Positions 11,483 to 17,987 of a stretch of 64,000 nucleotides of DNA are shown here, piece after piece; positions within the stretch are counted from its first letter, which is position 1; every line of letters starts with the position of its first letter. A model generated the notes under the pieces. The model was not told the origin of the DNA and did not search any database. It saw only the letters and a program-made list of their open reading frames with translations. The DNA comes from JABDOU01 sp041567895. Its GTDB lineage: Bacteria > Actinomycetota > Acidimicrobiia > Spongiisociales > SHLN01. The stretch lies in assembly GCA_041567895.1 (NCBI GenBank), contig JBFGAX010000001.1, positions 36,723 to 100,722 of the forward strand. Reading direction: 5' to 3'. Both the position numbers and the translations under genes were made by a program.

Positions 11483-12634
11483 TCAGAAGGTAGCGATGCG
11501 CTTGCGATATGCCTCGACTGCCCCGACGAAATCCGAAATCGTGTCTCCCCCAAACTTGCGTTGCATCTCCTGGGCAAGCACGATCGCCACCATTGATTCT
11601 GCGACTACTCCGGCCGCAGGCACTGCGCAGACATCCGAGCGTTCCCGAATGGCCGATTTCTCATCCTTCGTCTCGACATCGACGGTTTTGAGTGCCTTCA
11701 TCAACGTGGAGATCGGCTTCATTGCAGCCCGCACCCGCACCACCTGGCCGTTTGTCATGCCTCCCTCGATGCCTCCCGCCCTATCCGTACCCCGGACAAA
11801 CTCTCCTTCGGCGTACGCGATCTCATCATGGGCGACCGATCCCCTTCTCCTCGCCGATTCGAAACCGTCCCCTACCTCGACTCCCTTGATCGCCTGAATG
11901 GACATCAGCCCCATCGCCAGCAGAGCGTCCAGTTTCCGGTCGTAGTGGACGTGACTTCCAACCCCAACTGGCACCCCATATGCCAACACTTCGACGACGC
12001 CACCGAGGGTATCACGATCGGCTTTGGCCGCTTCGATGGCTGCGACCATGGCTGATTCCGAGGCCGGGTCAGCAGACCGAACGGGAGAGGCGTCGATGGT
12101 GGAGAGATCATCGGGTGTCGGCATGGGACCGGTCGCTTCCGCTTCACCGATAGCAACCACGTGCGAAAACACCTCTACGCCTACCTGATGCAATAGTTGC
12201 TTGGCCAGATAGCCGGCGACGGCCCTGGCAGCAGTTTCCCTGGCGGAGGCTCGTTCGAGAATGTCGCGAGCATCGTGCGTGTCATATTTTTGCATTCCCG
12301 CCAGATCGGCATGTCCCGGGCGGGGAGCTGTAGCGGGACGGGCGCTGGTCCCGGATTCGGGATTCATCTCTTCCGTCCACTTGGTCGCGAATTCGGTATT
12401 TCGTACCAGTACCGAAACCGGGGATCCGAGCGTCATCCCAAAACGAAGACCGCCCAGGAACTCGATCTCGTCCTGTTCCAACTGCATACGCCGACCTCGC
12501 CCATAGCCGAGGCGCCGCCGGGCCAACTCGGCGGCAAGCCCTTCGCGACTCACGGGCAGACCAGACGGAAGACCTTCAACGATGGTGGTCAGGCCGGGCC
12601 CGTGCGATTCTCCAGCGGTCAACAAGCGCATCAT
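11483..12634 (-). CDS. aroC: Chorismate synthase
   Basis: Converts EPSP to chorismate using reduced FMN. It has 383 residues, normal. All three family signatures are present: GESHGPGLTTIVEGLPSGLP at the N-terminus, RPGHADLAGMQKY near residue 105 and RASARETAARAVAG near residue 130. It is preceded by 50 bases after the PilP-like gene and followed 4 bases later by aroB, so aroCB is probably read from the pilus transcript or a promoter in that short gap. Confidence 0.97.
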   Translation of the reverse strand: MMRLLTAGESHGPGLTTIVEGLPSGLPVSREGLAAELARRRLGYGRGRRMQLEQDEIEFLGGLRFGMTLGSPVSVLVRNTEFATKWTEEMNPESGTSARPATAPRPGHADLAGMQKYDTHDARDILERASARETAARAVAGYLAKQLLHQVGVEVFSHVVAIGEAEATGPMPTPDDLSTIDASPVRSADPASESAMVAAIEAAKADRDTLGGVVEVLAYGVPVGVGSHVHYDRKLDALLAMGLMSIQAIKGVEVGDGFESARRRGSVAHDEIAYAEGEFVRGTDRAGGIEGGMTNGQVVRVRAAMKPISTLMKALKTVDVETKDEKSAIRERSDVCAVPAAGVVAESMVAIVLAQEMQRKFGGDTISDFVGAVEAYRKRIATF

Positions 12635-12684
12635 ATTCGTCGAGATGGTAGCTGTCGCCGCAATGAGCTCTCGGCCAACCGCCG

Positions 12685-13197
12685 CTACTTCAGAATCTGT
12701 TGTCCCTCACCCAAAACGAACGTCGAGTCACCAAAGAGGAACGTGACCTTGTCGTCGTCCAGGGCGACAATCTTGTACCGACCGGCAAATGTTTCGCCGA
12801 CGCCAACGGTGTACTCGGTGCCATCGACCCGAACGATTGCCCTTCGATTCCCAGCGGCATCGGTGGTTATAGCCACGACTGTCACATTACTTCCGGCGAG
12901 TGGATCATCGGATCCGGTGACGTCGGGGGCACCGACAATGAGGGGTCGAAACGGATCGCGGGGTTGGGCAGCCTGGAAAGCCTCCACCACACGTGAGCCG
13001 CGCAACAAACTGTCCGTGGAGCCGACGCCCGCAACCACGCCGGCGTCGGTGGCTGACGGCAGCACGACGTTCTGCGGAGCATCGAGCGTCGTGCGCGAGG
13101 CGCCGAAGACGCCAGGCGCCACCAGCAGCCAGCTGATCGACACCAGCGCAGCCAGCAGCAAAATCGTCGTGATGAGTGTCGAGCTTCGCTTGACCAT
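12685..13197 (-). CDS. PilP/GspC-like type IV pilus accessory protein
   Basis: 170 residues: short cytoplasmic start, one membrane helix at ~8-30, then a periplasm-side region. The linker contains AAQPRDPFRPL; an RDPF motif ahead of a small beta domain is typical of PilP and GspC, which link inner-membrane PilNO to the secretin in diderms. The C-terminal ~70 residues (SNVTVVAITTDAAGNRRAIV to the end) look like a PilP beta-sandwich. It directly follows pilO (1-base overlap), which supports the role. No secretin (PilQ) is seen, so in a monoderm it would act only on the PilMNO platform. Assignment rests on motif and position. Confidence 0.6.
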   Translation of the reverse strand: MVKRSSTLITTILLLAALVSISWLLVAPGVFGASRTTLDAPQNVVLPSATDAGVVAGVGSTDSLLRGSRVVEAFQAAQPRDPFRPLIVGAPDVTGSDDPLAGSNVTVVAITTDAAGNRRAIVRVDGTEYTVGVGETFAGRYKIVALDDDKVTFLFGDSTFVLGEGQQILK

Positions 13198-13778
13198 CAG
13201 TTCACCGCCTCCTCTAGTTCCAGGGTTCCCGGCAGTGGATTGGTTGAGAAGGCCCTTGCCGTCAAATTGGTCTGGAGAATGTTTGTCGACGTCTCTTCAT
13301 CGAGATTGGCCGAGATCGAAAGCTGATCGACACGGATCAGCCTGTCGAGATCCTCCAAATCGAACAGGAATTGCAGCGTCCTGAAGTACTCGCCCTCGAT
13401 CCCGAGATTGAGCGCGATTTCGTAGAGGTCCTCACTCAGCGTCGAACTGGCAGGCGGTATGGCCGAAAGCTGGGTAATAGTGAGCCCCGAGTCCCTCGCC
13501 AGAGCCCGGATGGACTCGAGCAATGCGGCCTCACTTGGATCCTCCGGGATCGAGACAGAAATCTCAGCCACGGCGGCGTCGAACTGACCCTGCTGTCGCT
13601 GCAGCTCCAACAATCTCGTGATGCGAGCCTCGAGGGTCTCTTGCTCTTGCACTGCCGTCTGTAGATCAGCCTCGACATCATCAATAGTGGCAGTCGATCC
13701 CCGCCAAAACAAGAAAAACCAAAGAGCCAAAATGACCAATCCCACAAGCACCGCTATCAACACATTCCGTCGGTTCAT
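13197..13778 (-). CDS. pilO: Type IV pilus alignment protein PilO
   Basis: 193 residues: an N-terminal membrane helix (~7-26), a coiled-coil stretch (~30-70, EADLQTAVQEQETLEARITR) and a C-terminal ferredoxin-like domain (GLTITQLSAIP...). This is the PilO plan; it pairs with PilN to align the pilus motor. Its start overlaps pilN by 4 bases and its stop overlaps the PilP-like gene by 1, giving the conserved order pilM-N-O-P. Confidence 0.85.
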   Translation of the reverse strand: MNRRNVLIAVLVGLVILALWFFLFWRGSTATIDDVEADLQTAVQEQETLEARITRLLELQRQQGQFDAAVAEISVSIPEDPSEAALLESIRALARDSGLTITQLSAIPPASSTLSEDLYEIALNLGIEGEYFRTLQFLFDLEDLDRLIRVDQLSISANLDEETSTNILQTNLTARAFSTNPLPGTLELEEAVN

Positions 13779-14362
13779 GAGATCTCCGGAATTCTGGATG
13801 CGATTCTGGTGCTGGCCGCTCCTTCAGTGAGTTGTGCCGTCGACTGATAGCTGACGACCTCAACCCCACTGACGTCAGCAGCGGTGACCGAAGTCACCCA
13901 GGTAGAACCGAGTCCGGCGTAATTGGTGTTGTCGACCGAGCGCAGCCAGTTGGCTACGTCCTCGTATTCGAACGCCGTACCCGAGACCGATATCTGCTCT
14001 TCATTTCCCGTCAGCGTGTTGAGCCACACGCGGTCCGGAATGAATCGGCCGAGATCATTGAGCAGGCGAGCCCACGAGACATCTCCAGCAAGAGCTGCAG
14101 CCACGAGCTCGGTTCTGGCCTCGAAATTCTGGAGAGGAATTTCGAATTGGCCGAGAGAATCGATTTCGGCCTGTCTCGCTGCATTTGCTTGTTGCTGGGC
14201 AACGAGATCGTCTTCGAGGTCCCGGATGGTTGAGAGGCGCCCGAGTGTCAGAAATGCAAGCAAGACGACCAGCAGCACCAGACCCGCCAGCAAAACGACG
14301 CGGTTGCGACGAGACGCCTCCTCTTCGAAGATCTCGCCAGGAAGGAGGTTTATATCTCTCAT
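13775..14362 (-). CDS. pilN: Type IV pilus protein PilN
   Basis: Inner-membrane component whose cytoplasmic N-terminal tail docks into PilM. It has 195 residues and begins MRDINLLPGEIFEEE; the INLLP motif is the signature PilM-binding peptide. A membrane helix follows at ~20-42, then coiled coil and a small periplasmic-type domain. The ATG at 14360-14362 overlaps the pilM stop (ATGA) and is preferred over a start four codons upstream. Confidence 0.9.
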   Translation of the reverse strand: MRDINLLPGEIFEEEASRRNRVVLLAGLVLLVVLLAFLTLGRLSTIRDLEDDLVAQQQANAARQAEIDSLGQFEIPLQNFEARTELVAAALAGDVSWARLLNDLGRFIPDRVWLNTLTGNEEQISVSGTAFEYEDVANWLRSVDNTNYAGLGSTWVTSVTAADVSGVEVVSYQSTAQLTEGAASTRIASRIPEIS

Positions 14363-15420
14363 TCGGGGCTCCACAGGGCCAGGCCGACCGGGACCGGGAG
14401 CACAGGCTGCAGAGGGGATACGACTTCATCGGACAGTTTGCCGGTGCTGAGGTGACTGAGAACGCGAGCGGGTTCTACCGGTGCATCGAGCGCACGCCCG
14501 AGTCGATTGGCCAGGTGAGGCAGGCGGGCGCCGTTACCGGCCACAATCACCTTGCTCACCGAACCACCATCGCCCTGGCTCAGGAAGAAGTTGACGGATC
14601 CGCGAATCTCTTCAATGAACCTGCCGGCCTCTGCGGTCAAGAGTGACTGGGCCACTTCGTCTTCGGTCTCGTCCCCGGATGCTGCGGCCGCGTCGTCATC
14701 CACCGAAATCCCGATCCGACGTTTGAGCTGCTCGGCGGCTTGGAATTCGAGATTCAAACCCTCAACGAGCGTCTCTGTGAACGCCGAACCACCGGTTTGA
14801 ATGATGCGAACAAAACGTGGGGTCAATCCACTGACGAGCACGACCTGCGTGATGTCGGCCCCGATATCGACCAACACGGCAATACCGCTTACCGGCTGAG
14901 GAACCAGGGACCGGACGAGGGCAAAAGCTTGGAGATCGACAGCGATGACATTGAGTCCTGCAGAGGTGGTGACATCGAGGAAATCCTGAACCATCGATCG
15001 ATGAGCGGCAACGGCGAGGATGGCCTGCATCGGTTCGCCCTCTGGCGTTGTGAACTCGTCGATGCCAACGTGGTCGAGGATTGCCTCCTCGACTGACATT
15101 GGCATGTACTCCTGAACTTGAAACGGGAGGGCATCTCTCAACTCCGCTTCACCCATCAGAGGAACATCGACCTGACGAACCACGACTCGCTGATTGGCGA
15201 TGCCGATAACCACCCTCTTCTTGGGCAATCGATGCTTGCGCCAGAGCTCCTTGATGGCGTCGACGATCGCAGCCCCGTCGATGATCTCGCCTGCGGCAAC
15301 TGCACCTTCTGGCAACAGCACCTCACCGACCTTGCGAAGGACGGGCTGTGACTTTCCGGCGTCAATGGCCACAGCGCGAACGCTGCTGGAACCTATATCC
15401 AGGCCAACGTTGACTGCCAT
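14359..15420 (-). CDS. pilM: Type IV pilus assembly ATPase-fold protein PilM
   Basis: Actin-like (FtsA-fold) cytoplasmic protein that binds PilN and couples to the PilB/PilT motors. It has 353 residues. The phosphate-1 motif GLDIGSSSVRAVAI is at the N-terminus, the LPFQVQEYMPMSVEEA segment near residue 95 is characteristic of PilM, and VDIGADITQVVLV (second phosphate region) and VIVAGNGARLPHL (adenosine motif) follow. The ribosome site GGCGGAGAG precedes the ATG. It is the first gene after a 307-base gap, so pilMNOP-aroCB may have its own promoter there. Confidence 0.93.
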   Translation of the reverse strand: MAVNVGLDIGSSSVRAVAIDAGKSQPVLRKVGEVLLPEGAVAAGEIIDGAAIVDAIKELWRKHRLPKKRVVIGIANQRVVVRQVDVPLMGEAELRDALPFQVQEYMPMSVEEAILDHVGIDEFTTPEGEPMQAILAVAAHRSMVQDFLDVTTSAGLNVIAVDLQAFALVRSLVPQPVSGIAVLVDIGADITQVVLVSGLTPRFVRIIQTGGSAFTETLVEGLNLEFQAAEQLKRRIGISVDDDAAAASGDETEDEVAQSLLTAEAGRFIEEIRGSVNFFLSQGDGGSVSKVIVAGNGARLPHLANRLGRALDAPVEPARVLSHLSTGKLSDEVVSPLQPVLPVPVGLALWSPE

Positions 15421-15504
15421 CTACTCTCCGCCTCTTCATCTCGTGATGTATCCGGATGCCCAGCGCGGGCGTTCCGGTTACTGCTTTGGTCTGTCTTGCT
15501 CGAG

Positions 15505-15534
15505 TGCTTGTTCGTGCTTGTTCGTGCTTGTTCG
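15505..15534 (-). repeat. Three perfect 10-base tandem repeats upstream of pilM
   Basis: TGCTTGTTCG (plus strand) is repeated three times without mismatch; a diverged fourth copy precedes it. On the pilM coding strand it reads CGAACAAGCA. The array begins 85 bases from the pilM start codon. A 10-base period is close to one helical turn, so the copies would face the same side of the DNA, as regulator binding sites often do. Confidence 0.75.
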
Positions 15535-15573
15535 GGTTCTGCTGCCGCTCGATCTTCGGTCGTACATCCACGA

Positions 15574-15594
15574 ACGTGTTGTAATTACGCACGT
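15574..15594. promoter_or_regulatory. Imperfect palindrome upstream of pilM
   Basis: ACGTG-TT-GTAATTAC-G-CACGT: an 8-base perfect palindrome flanked by matching ACGTG/CACGT arms, with unequal spacers. It lies about 155 bases upstream of pilM and 40 bases from the 10-base repeats. The shape suits an operator for a dimeric regulator. No specific regulator can be named. Confidence 0.35.
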
Positions 15595-15727
15595 GTCATT
15601 TACTCGGCGAAAGCATAGCGATGAGGGGTATGGCCCGCGGTCTTTGGGCGGGACCGCGAAAACTTCCCTAAACGGCGCGGTTACGCCGTTATCGGGGAAC
15701 CCGGTCGTAGTCGCATGTGGGCAAGGT

Positions 15728-16501
15728 TCATAGCCCGAGATACCACGATGCGATGGAGTCTCCCCAGAGAGCACCCAGCCAAGCTGCCGCCATCATGGCC
15801 GGACCGAATGGCATTTTGGCTTTCCGTCCACGTTTCGTGAACACCATGATCGCAACTCCGGCCAATCCCCCGATCAAGAATGCGAGAAAGACACCAACGA
15901 CCAGCTCCGACCATCCCGAATAGGCCATCACAAATCCGAGCAAAAAGGCCAGTTTGACATCGCCGAAGCCGAATCCCCCCGGGGTGATCATGAACAGAAC
16001 GAAGAAAAGTACGAGGTAGGCGAAGCCGCCTGCGAACGCACCAGGCAGTTGGTCGGTCTGTCCCTCGAGAACGCTGCCACCGATGAACAGTGCAATCGTC
16101 AACCCGGTGCCGGTGAACACGATGCGATCGGGCAGACGCTTGTGATCGAGATCAGTGAGTATCAAGGCAATCGTGGTGCCCGCAAAGAACAGATACCCGG
16201 CCAACAAGGCATTGGGGCCGACCCACCAGGCAACGAGACCAAAGCTGACGGCCGTCGCCACTTCCACCACGGCGTACCGTCCGGAAACCGGATTCCCGCA
16301 ATCACGGCATTTGCCGCCGAGACGCAGCCAGCCGATAACCGGGATATTGTCCGACGAACGAATCGGGGCATCACAAACCGGACAAGCCGAACCCGGGGTA
16401 ACTACCGATTTGCCCAACGGCACCCGATAGGCAACCACATTCAAGAACGATCCGATAACGAGCCCAACCAGACCTGAAAACGCGATCAGCAGCTCATGCA
16501 T
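15728..16501 (-). CDS. pilD: Prepilin peptidase / N-methyltransferase PilD
   Basis: Membrane aspartic protease that cleaves prepilin leaders at G^F and methylates the new N-terminus. It has 257 residues with multiple membrane helices. The cytoplasmic loop has two Cys pairs (CPVC and CRDC, residues ~41-75), the zinc-type loop of bifunctional enzymes. Catalytic Asp residues lie in LTDLDHKRLPDRI and GFGDVKLAF. It starts 10 bases after the second pilin gene's stop and so is co-transcribed with it. Confidence 0.95.
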   Translation of the reverse strand: MHELLIAFSGLVGLVIGSFLNVVAYRVPLGKSVVTPGSACPVCDAPIRSSDNIPVIGWLRLGGKCRDCGNPVSGRYAVVEVATAVSFGLVAWWVGPNALLAGYLFFAGTTIALILTDLDHKRLPDRIVFTGTGLTIALFIGGSVLEGQTDQLPGAFAGGFAYLVLFFVLFMITPGGFGFGDVKLAFLLGFVMAYSGWSELVVGVFLAFLIGGLAGVAIMVFTKRGRKAKMPFGPAMMAAAWLGALWGDSIASWYLGL

Positions 16502-16510
16502 GCTCTATTG

Positions 16511-17002
16511 CTACCAGCCGGAGGCGGCCCACACCGGAGAAGGTGGAACCAGCGAGGGACAGGAACCACCGAAAAGCCCGGAGGCGGTAGACGCCTTACC
16601 GAACGCGGTAGCGTCCTGGACCGCATCCCAGATCCCGAACCAGGTTCCCGATTGGCTTTGCACAACCACGCAAACCGTGTCGCTTCCGTTGACGGCGACT
16701 CCGACCTGTCCGACTCCCGGTGTCAGCGATGCCACAAAGGCCAGGCTCGGTTCGACTTCCTGTAGCACGGTCACATCGTCGGTATACGCGATCGTGGCTG
16801 CCATCACGCTCTTTTCGGCGACCAGGCCATGGCGTAGCGCAGTCTGAGCAGCTCGATCCTGGGCAGTGGTCCGCTGACCGAGGAATGTCGGAACTGCGAT
16901 AGAAACCAGGATCGCTACGATCAAAACAACCACCATCAGCTCTATCAAGCTGAAACCGGCCTCACTGTCTCTCCTGAACATGAGACAGTATCGACGCCTC
17001 AC
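16511..17002 (-). CDS. Type IV pilin-like protein (second PilA)
   Basis: Class III prepilin with leader ending EAG^FSLIELMVVVLIVAILVSI: conserved Gly(-1), Phe(+1) and Glu(+5), then the N-terminal helix. The first ~55 mature residues are nearly the same as PilA1 (PTFLGQRTTAQDRAAQ), but the head differs; it has two Cys and ends SGW, echoing GAGW in PilA1. GTG at 17000-17002 is used because AAGG lies 7 bases upstream; an ATG at 16981 would give a 9-residue leader. It follows a strong terminator after pilA1, so expression is probably lower than that of the main pilin. Confidence 0.88.
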   Translation of the reverse strand: MRRRYCLMFRRDSEAGFSLIELMVVVLIVAILVSIAVPTFLGQRTTAQDRAAQTALRHGLVAEKSVMAATIAYTDDVTVLQEVEPSLAFVASLTPGVGQVGVAVNGSDTVCVVVQSQSGTWFGIWDAVQDATAFGKASTASGLFGGSCPSLVPPSPVWAASGW

Positions 17003-17035
17003 AAACCGGCCTTGAAAGATTCCCCGCAGCCCACA

Positions 17036-17069
17036 TCAAAAAGAGCGGGACCCAGTCGGGTCCCGCTCT
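17036..17069 (-). terminator. Rho-independent terminator after pilA1
   Basis: On the minus strand, AGAGCGGGACCC-GACT-GGGTCCCGCTCT forms a perfect 12-bp stem with a 4-base loop, followed by TTTTTGATG (positions 17042 down to 17036). A smaller hairpin (AGCCTCTCACGAGGCT) lies just before it. It sits between pilA1 and the second pilin gene and should end most pilA1 transcripts. Confidence 0.92.
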
Positions 17070-17109
17070 AGATGAAGCCTCGTGAGAGGCTTTACCAACT
17101 AGTCAGCTG

Positions 17110-17562
17110 CTACCAGCCGGCGCCAGCAGAGCAAGCTGCTTCATCCGCCGGAGTTGCGGCACCGGAGCCGTAAACGGTTGCCTGCTGTGGATGCTCATAG
17201 ATCCAGAAGAAGGTTCCGCTGGCGGACTCGGACACCAGGCACACGGCACCTGTTGCAGCGTAAAGCGTCGGCAACACACCACTGTCGGCGGCGTCGTCAA
17301 CTGTCCAGTCGAGGCTTGGCTCGATGGCGCTGAGATCCGCGGCTGTGGCCGTGTAGGCCTGATCATTCGCGTAGATGGTTTTTTCCGTGGCCAGGGCGTT
17401 GCGCAGGTTCGACTGAGCAGCGCGGTCCTGGGCCGTCTCACGTTGACCGAGGAAGGTCGGGATCGCGATAGCGACCAGGATGGCGATGATAAGCACCACG
17501 ACCATAAGCTCGATCAGTGTGAAACCGTCTTCGTTCAGACGATTGCGCATCCGATTCAACAT
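17110..17562 (-). CDS. pilA: Major type IV pilin PilA
   Basis: Likely main pilus subunit. It has 150 residues with a 13-residue basic leader (MLNRMRNRLNEDG) cut before FTLIELMVVVLIIAILVAIA. Glu5 and the amphipathic helix are intact; two Cys in the head (CLVSES and ACSAGAGW) could form the D-loop disulfide. The ATG at 17560-17562 has a consensus AGGAGG 8 bases upstream; a longer frame-open start is rejected for that reason. A strong ribosome site, long leader, promoter-like elements and an immediate terminator are all consistent with a highly expressed monocistronic mRNA. Confidence 0.95.
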   Translation of the reverse strand: MLNRMRNRLNEDGFTLIELMVVVLIIAILVAIAIPTFLGQRETAQDRAAQSNLRNALATEKTIYANDQAYTATAADLSAIEPSLDWTVDDAADSGVLPTLYAATGAVCLVSESASGTFFWIYEHPQQATVYGSGAATPADEAACSAGAGW

Positions 17563-17832
17563 GTTGTATTGCCTCCTATGACAATGAATCCGGGACGCAA
17601 TGCGCGCCCCATGTACAACAGCTGTATCGGCGCCCCTCCCAGCTTCCTTGAGGGTGATCGACCAATTTCCCAAACGAACTAGTCCCCCGGGTATGCACCC
17701 TGAATGCGCTGCAAAAAGGCGCAGTCATCGCTTGGAGACAATCCGGGCCAACCGTGGGCTCGTCACAGTTCACATTCAACGTGCAGGCCGAGCGAAGGTT
17801 CGTTCGCTTTCGGTCGAGAGGGGGTTTGAGGG

Positions 17833-17888
17833 GCATGCGCAGTATTAATGAGGTGGCATGCGCAGTGTCAATGAGGTGGCATGCGCAG
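17833..17888. repeat. 23-base tandem repeat upstream of pilA
   Basis: GCATGCGCAG occurs at 17833, 17856 and 17879, exactly 23 bases apart; the full unit is GCATGCGCAGTRTYAATGAGGTG (two near-perfect copies plus a partial third). The array is fused to AGAGGGCTTCGAGCCCCT. That outer part recurs 26 kb away at 43762-43800 (separate finding), so it belongs to a dispersed family. Confidence 0.8.
17842..17871 (-). promoter_or_regulatory. Candidate pilA promoter inside the 23-base repeats
   Basis: On the minus strand TTGACA (17871-17866) is followed after 18 bases by TAATAC (17847-17842). The -35 is a perfect sigma-70 consensus; the -10 keeps T1, A2 and A5 only. It is part of the repeat unit, so the other copy (TTGACG near 17910) is a weaker version. 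The predicted start is ~270 bases upstream of pilA. Confidence 0.4.
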
Positions 17889-17987
17889 AGGGCTTCGAGC
17901 CCCTCAGCGTCAATGTAGATGGCGAACCCCCACGGACAACATCAACGAGAAACCAACAAGCGTTTAGCCGCCGACAATCAACGCGCA

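Larger units (their letters stand above)
15421..15727 (-). other. 307-base non-coding gap between pilD and pilM
   Basis: No convincing gene on either strand. From the pilD side the minus-strand transcript would carry a 7-bp hairpin AACGGCG/CGCCGTT (15671-15690) followed by AGGGAAGTTTT, a weak terminator candidate, then a second 7-bp hairpin CGCGGTC/GACCGCG (15636-15658). Next come an imperfect palindrome (15574-15594) and three perfect 10-base tandem repeats (15505-15534), both listed separately, then the pilM ribosome site. The layout suggests termination after pilD and a regulated start for pilM; neither is proven. Confidence 0.5.
17563..17987 (-). other. 425-base pilC-pilA spacer: long structured pilA leader
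   Basis: No coding gene. Downstream of a promoter candidate (17842-17871) the pilA transcript would have a ~270-base 5' region with several hairpins: AGCGAA/TTCGCT (17790-17807), GGGT/ACCC (17689-17700), AGCTG/CAGCT (17621-17646) and GGGGCGC/GCGTCCC (17592-17610), the last just ahead of the ribosome site. I could not fit it to a c-di-GMP (GEMM I or II), cobalamin or other riboswitch consensus by eye. A hairpin GAGGGGCTCGAAGCCCTC (17886-17903) lies near the pilC end. Confidence 0.5.

Noticed and set aside
15421..15727. Small ORFs of 76 and 98 residues between pilD and pilM
   Set aside because: They run into pilM or pilD in other frames, include the tandem repeats and lack ribosome sites or recognisable domains.
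17563..17841. c-di-GMP riboswitch in the pilA leader
   Set aside because: The conserved GEMM core (GGGCAAACC / GACGCAAAGCC-type blocks) is not present on the minus strand; kept only as an untyped structured leader.
17833..17888. CRISPR array
   Set aside because: Units are directly abutting 23-mers with no unique spacers and no cas genes nearby.
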